The notes under the pieces are model-generated. The model was not told the DNA's origin. It saw nothing but the letters and a program-made list of their open reading frames with translations, and did no database searches. Below, one piece after another: positions 63,218 to 64,000 of a stretch of 64,000 nt of DNA. Each line of letters opens with the position of its first letter. Within the stretch, counting starts at the first letter, position 1. The position numbers and the translations under genes were made by a program. The DNA comes from Hirudinaria manillensis (Eukaryota > Annelida > Clitellata > Hirudinida > Hirudinidae): positions 4,930,001-4,994,000 of the forward strand of contig CM067531.1 of the NCBI GenBank assembly GCA_034509925.1, in the 5' to 3' direction.

Positions 63218-64000
63218 GTAATTATATTACGTAATATACATAAAATATAACATATATTATTATGTTCTTTAAGAAGTCTTAAGGCGTGGCATTTAAGTTA
63301 TTCCTTTGATATTCATTAATTTGATTATCTTTTGTTCTGTCAGACTTTTAATTAGACATGTAGATATATGTCGTTTACTTGCTTATCCGAGTCTTACAGC
63401 TGAAACACCTGTTGAGTTACCTCGGTTTGTAATTCTTTTTTAATGGTGAGCATTGCTTTGAATTAATTTGCAAATGTTTTAAACTTTGGAAATGTTCTCA
63501 TAAAACATTGGATGCATTAAAATTCATCTGAAAAAGTTATGACATTCAACTTAATATAAACTTAGCGATGTGTTTCATAAGCAATTGGTAATCATTTTGG
63601 CCTCATTTTCGTTGCTAACGGTTTCCTTGATAGACACGTGACGTTGGGAGAGGCGTGGCTTCAAAACTTGCATTAGAATATTACTGAATATTGAATATTG
63701 AAGAGTTGAATATTGAATACTGAAGAGTTGAATATTAAGAATCTTATGAATATTGAGAATCGAAAGTTGAGGATTGACACTTTGAAATATTATAAATGCA
63801 GCGAGACCCTCCACTGAAAACCATTCATGAAAGAAATTAATAATCAACCACCGAAACCAAATCCACCTGCCAAATGTTTCAGTTCAACTTCATCAATTCA
63901 GTTAATTTGAATCCACTCGTTCGAAGGATGCTGTCAATTGACCTCATCCATCAGTGACAGCACAGAGTCATGAATTCGTGTGTCGTTCATCACCATCTTC

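Larger units (their letters stand above)
60978..64000. other. Non-coding terminal region
   Basis: No conserved exon seen in 3 kb. It holds the CCCH 3' UTR, a duplicated element (61371-61639 and 61806-62090), ATT and ATAAT microsatellites, an ATCC-like run near 62883-62945 and a TTGAATA-like repeat at about 63680-63730. The ORF at 62047-62325 is mostly microsatellite and is rejected. Confidence 0.55.

Overview
The window is nuclear DNA from an invertebrate bilaterian animal. It is AT-rich, with long microsatellites, spliceosomal GT-AG introns of mostly 70-600 bp and short intergenic gaps. It carries a fibrillar collagen with 54-bp-type exons, a complete 8-EGF/27-CUB cubilin, a glutamate-decarboxylase relative, an RFamide neuropeptide precursor and cilium/centrosome genes. 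Fibrillar collagen argues against nematodes and most insects. I cannot fix the phylum from the sequence; a small-genome spiralian is one guess. All gene models below come from my own reading of both strands. Splice phases were checked for consistency, and the coding totals of the complete models divide by three.

Layout: (1) 103-874 (+), last five exons of VPS53 (GARP/EARP tether). (2) 1072-3063 (-), CEP57/CEP57L1-type centrosomal protein, convergent with VPS53 and probably overlapping it in the 3' UTR. (3) 5851-19462 (+), a complete 60-exon fibrillar collagen of about 1609 residues: signal peptide, TSPN domain, short minor helix, main helix of 337 Gly-X-Y triplets, COLFI propeptide. (4) 20219-23277 (+), a leucine-rich-repeat gene, best match LRRC43. 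(5) 23704-24286 (+), a neuropeptide precursor with three YVRFG amidation cassettes. (6) 24628-27645 (+), a secreted protein with an NtA/CCDC3-like N-terminus, one TSP1 repeat and a LamG/TSPN-like C-terminus. (7) 29396-34305 (+), a GAD-family PLP decarboxylase with an altered catalytic loop. (8) 34761-58581 (-), complete cubilin, 66 exons, about 3661 residues. (9) 60577-60977 (+), a 98-residue two-finger CCCH protein of the tristetraprolin type. The last 3 kb is non-coding, with a duplicated element and simple repeats.

The genes do not form an operon or one pathway; most are ordinary conserved metazoan genes packed closely together. Several encode secreted or extracellular products (collagen, neuropeptide, TSP1 protein, cubilin). 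The points most worth following are: the GAD relative that keeps the PLP lysine but lacks the catalytic-loop tyrosine; the collagen propeptide lacking both cysteines of the inter-chain disulfide, plus a Gly-to-Asn break in its helix; the new RFamide precursor; the minimal CCCH protein; the unassigned TSP1-containing protein; and cubilin's human-like domain register, including the shared cysteine-poor CUB13.
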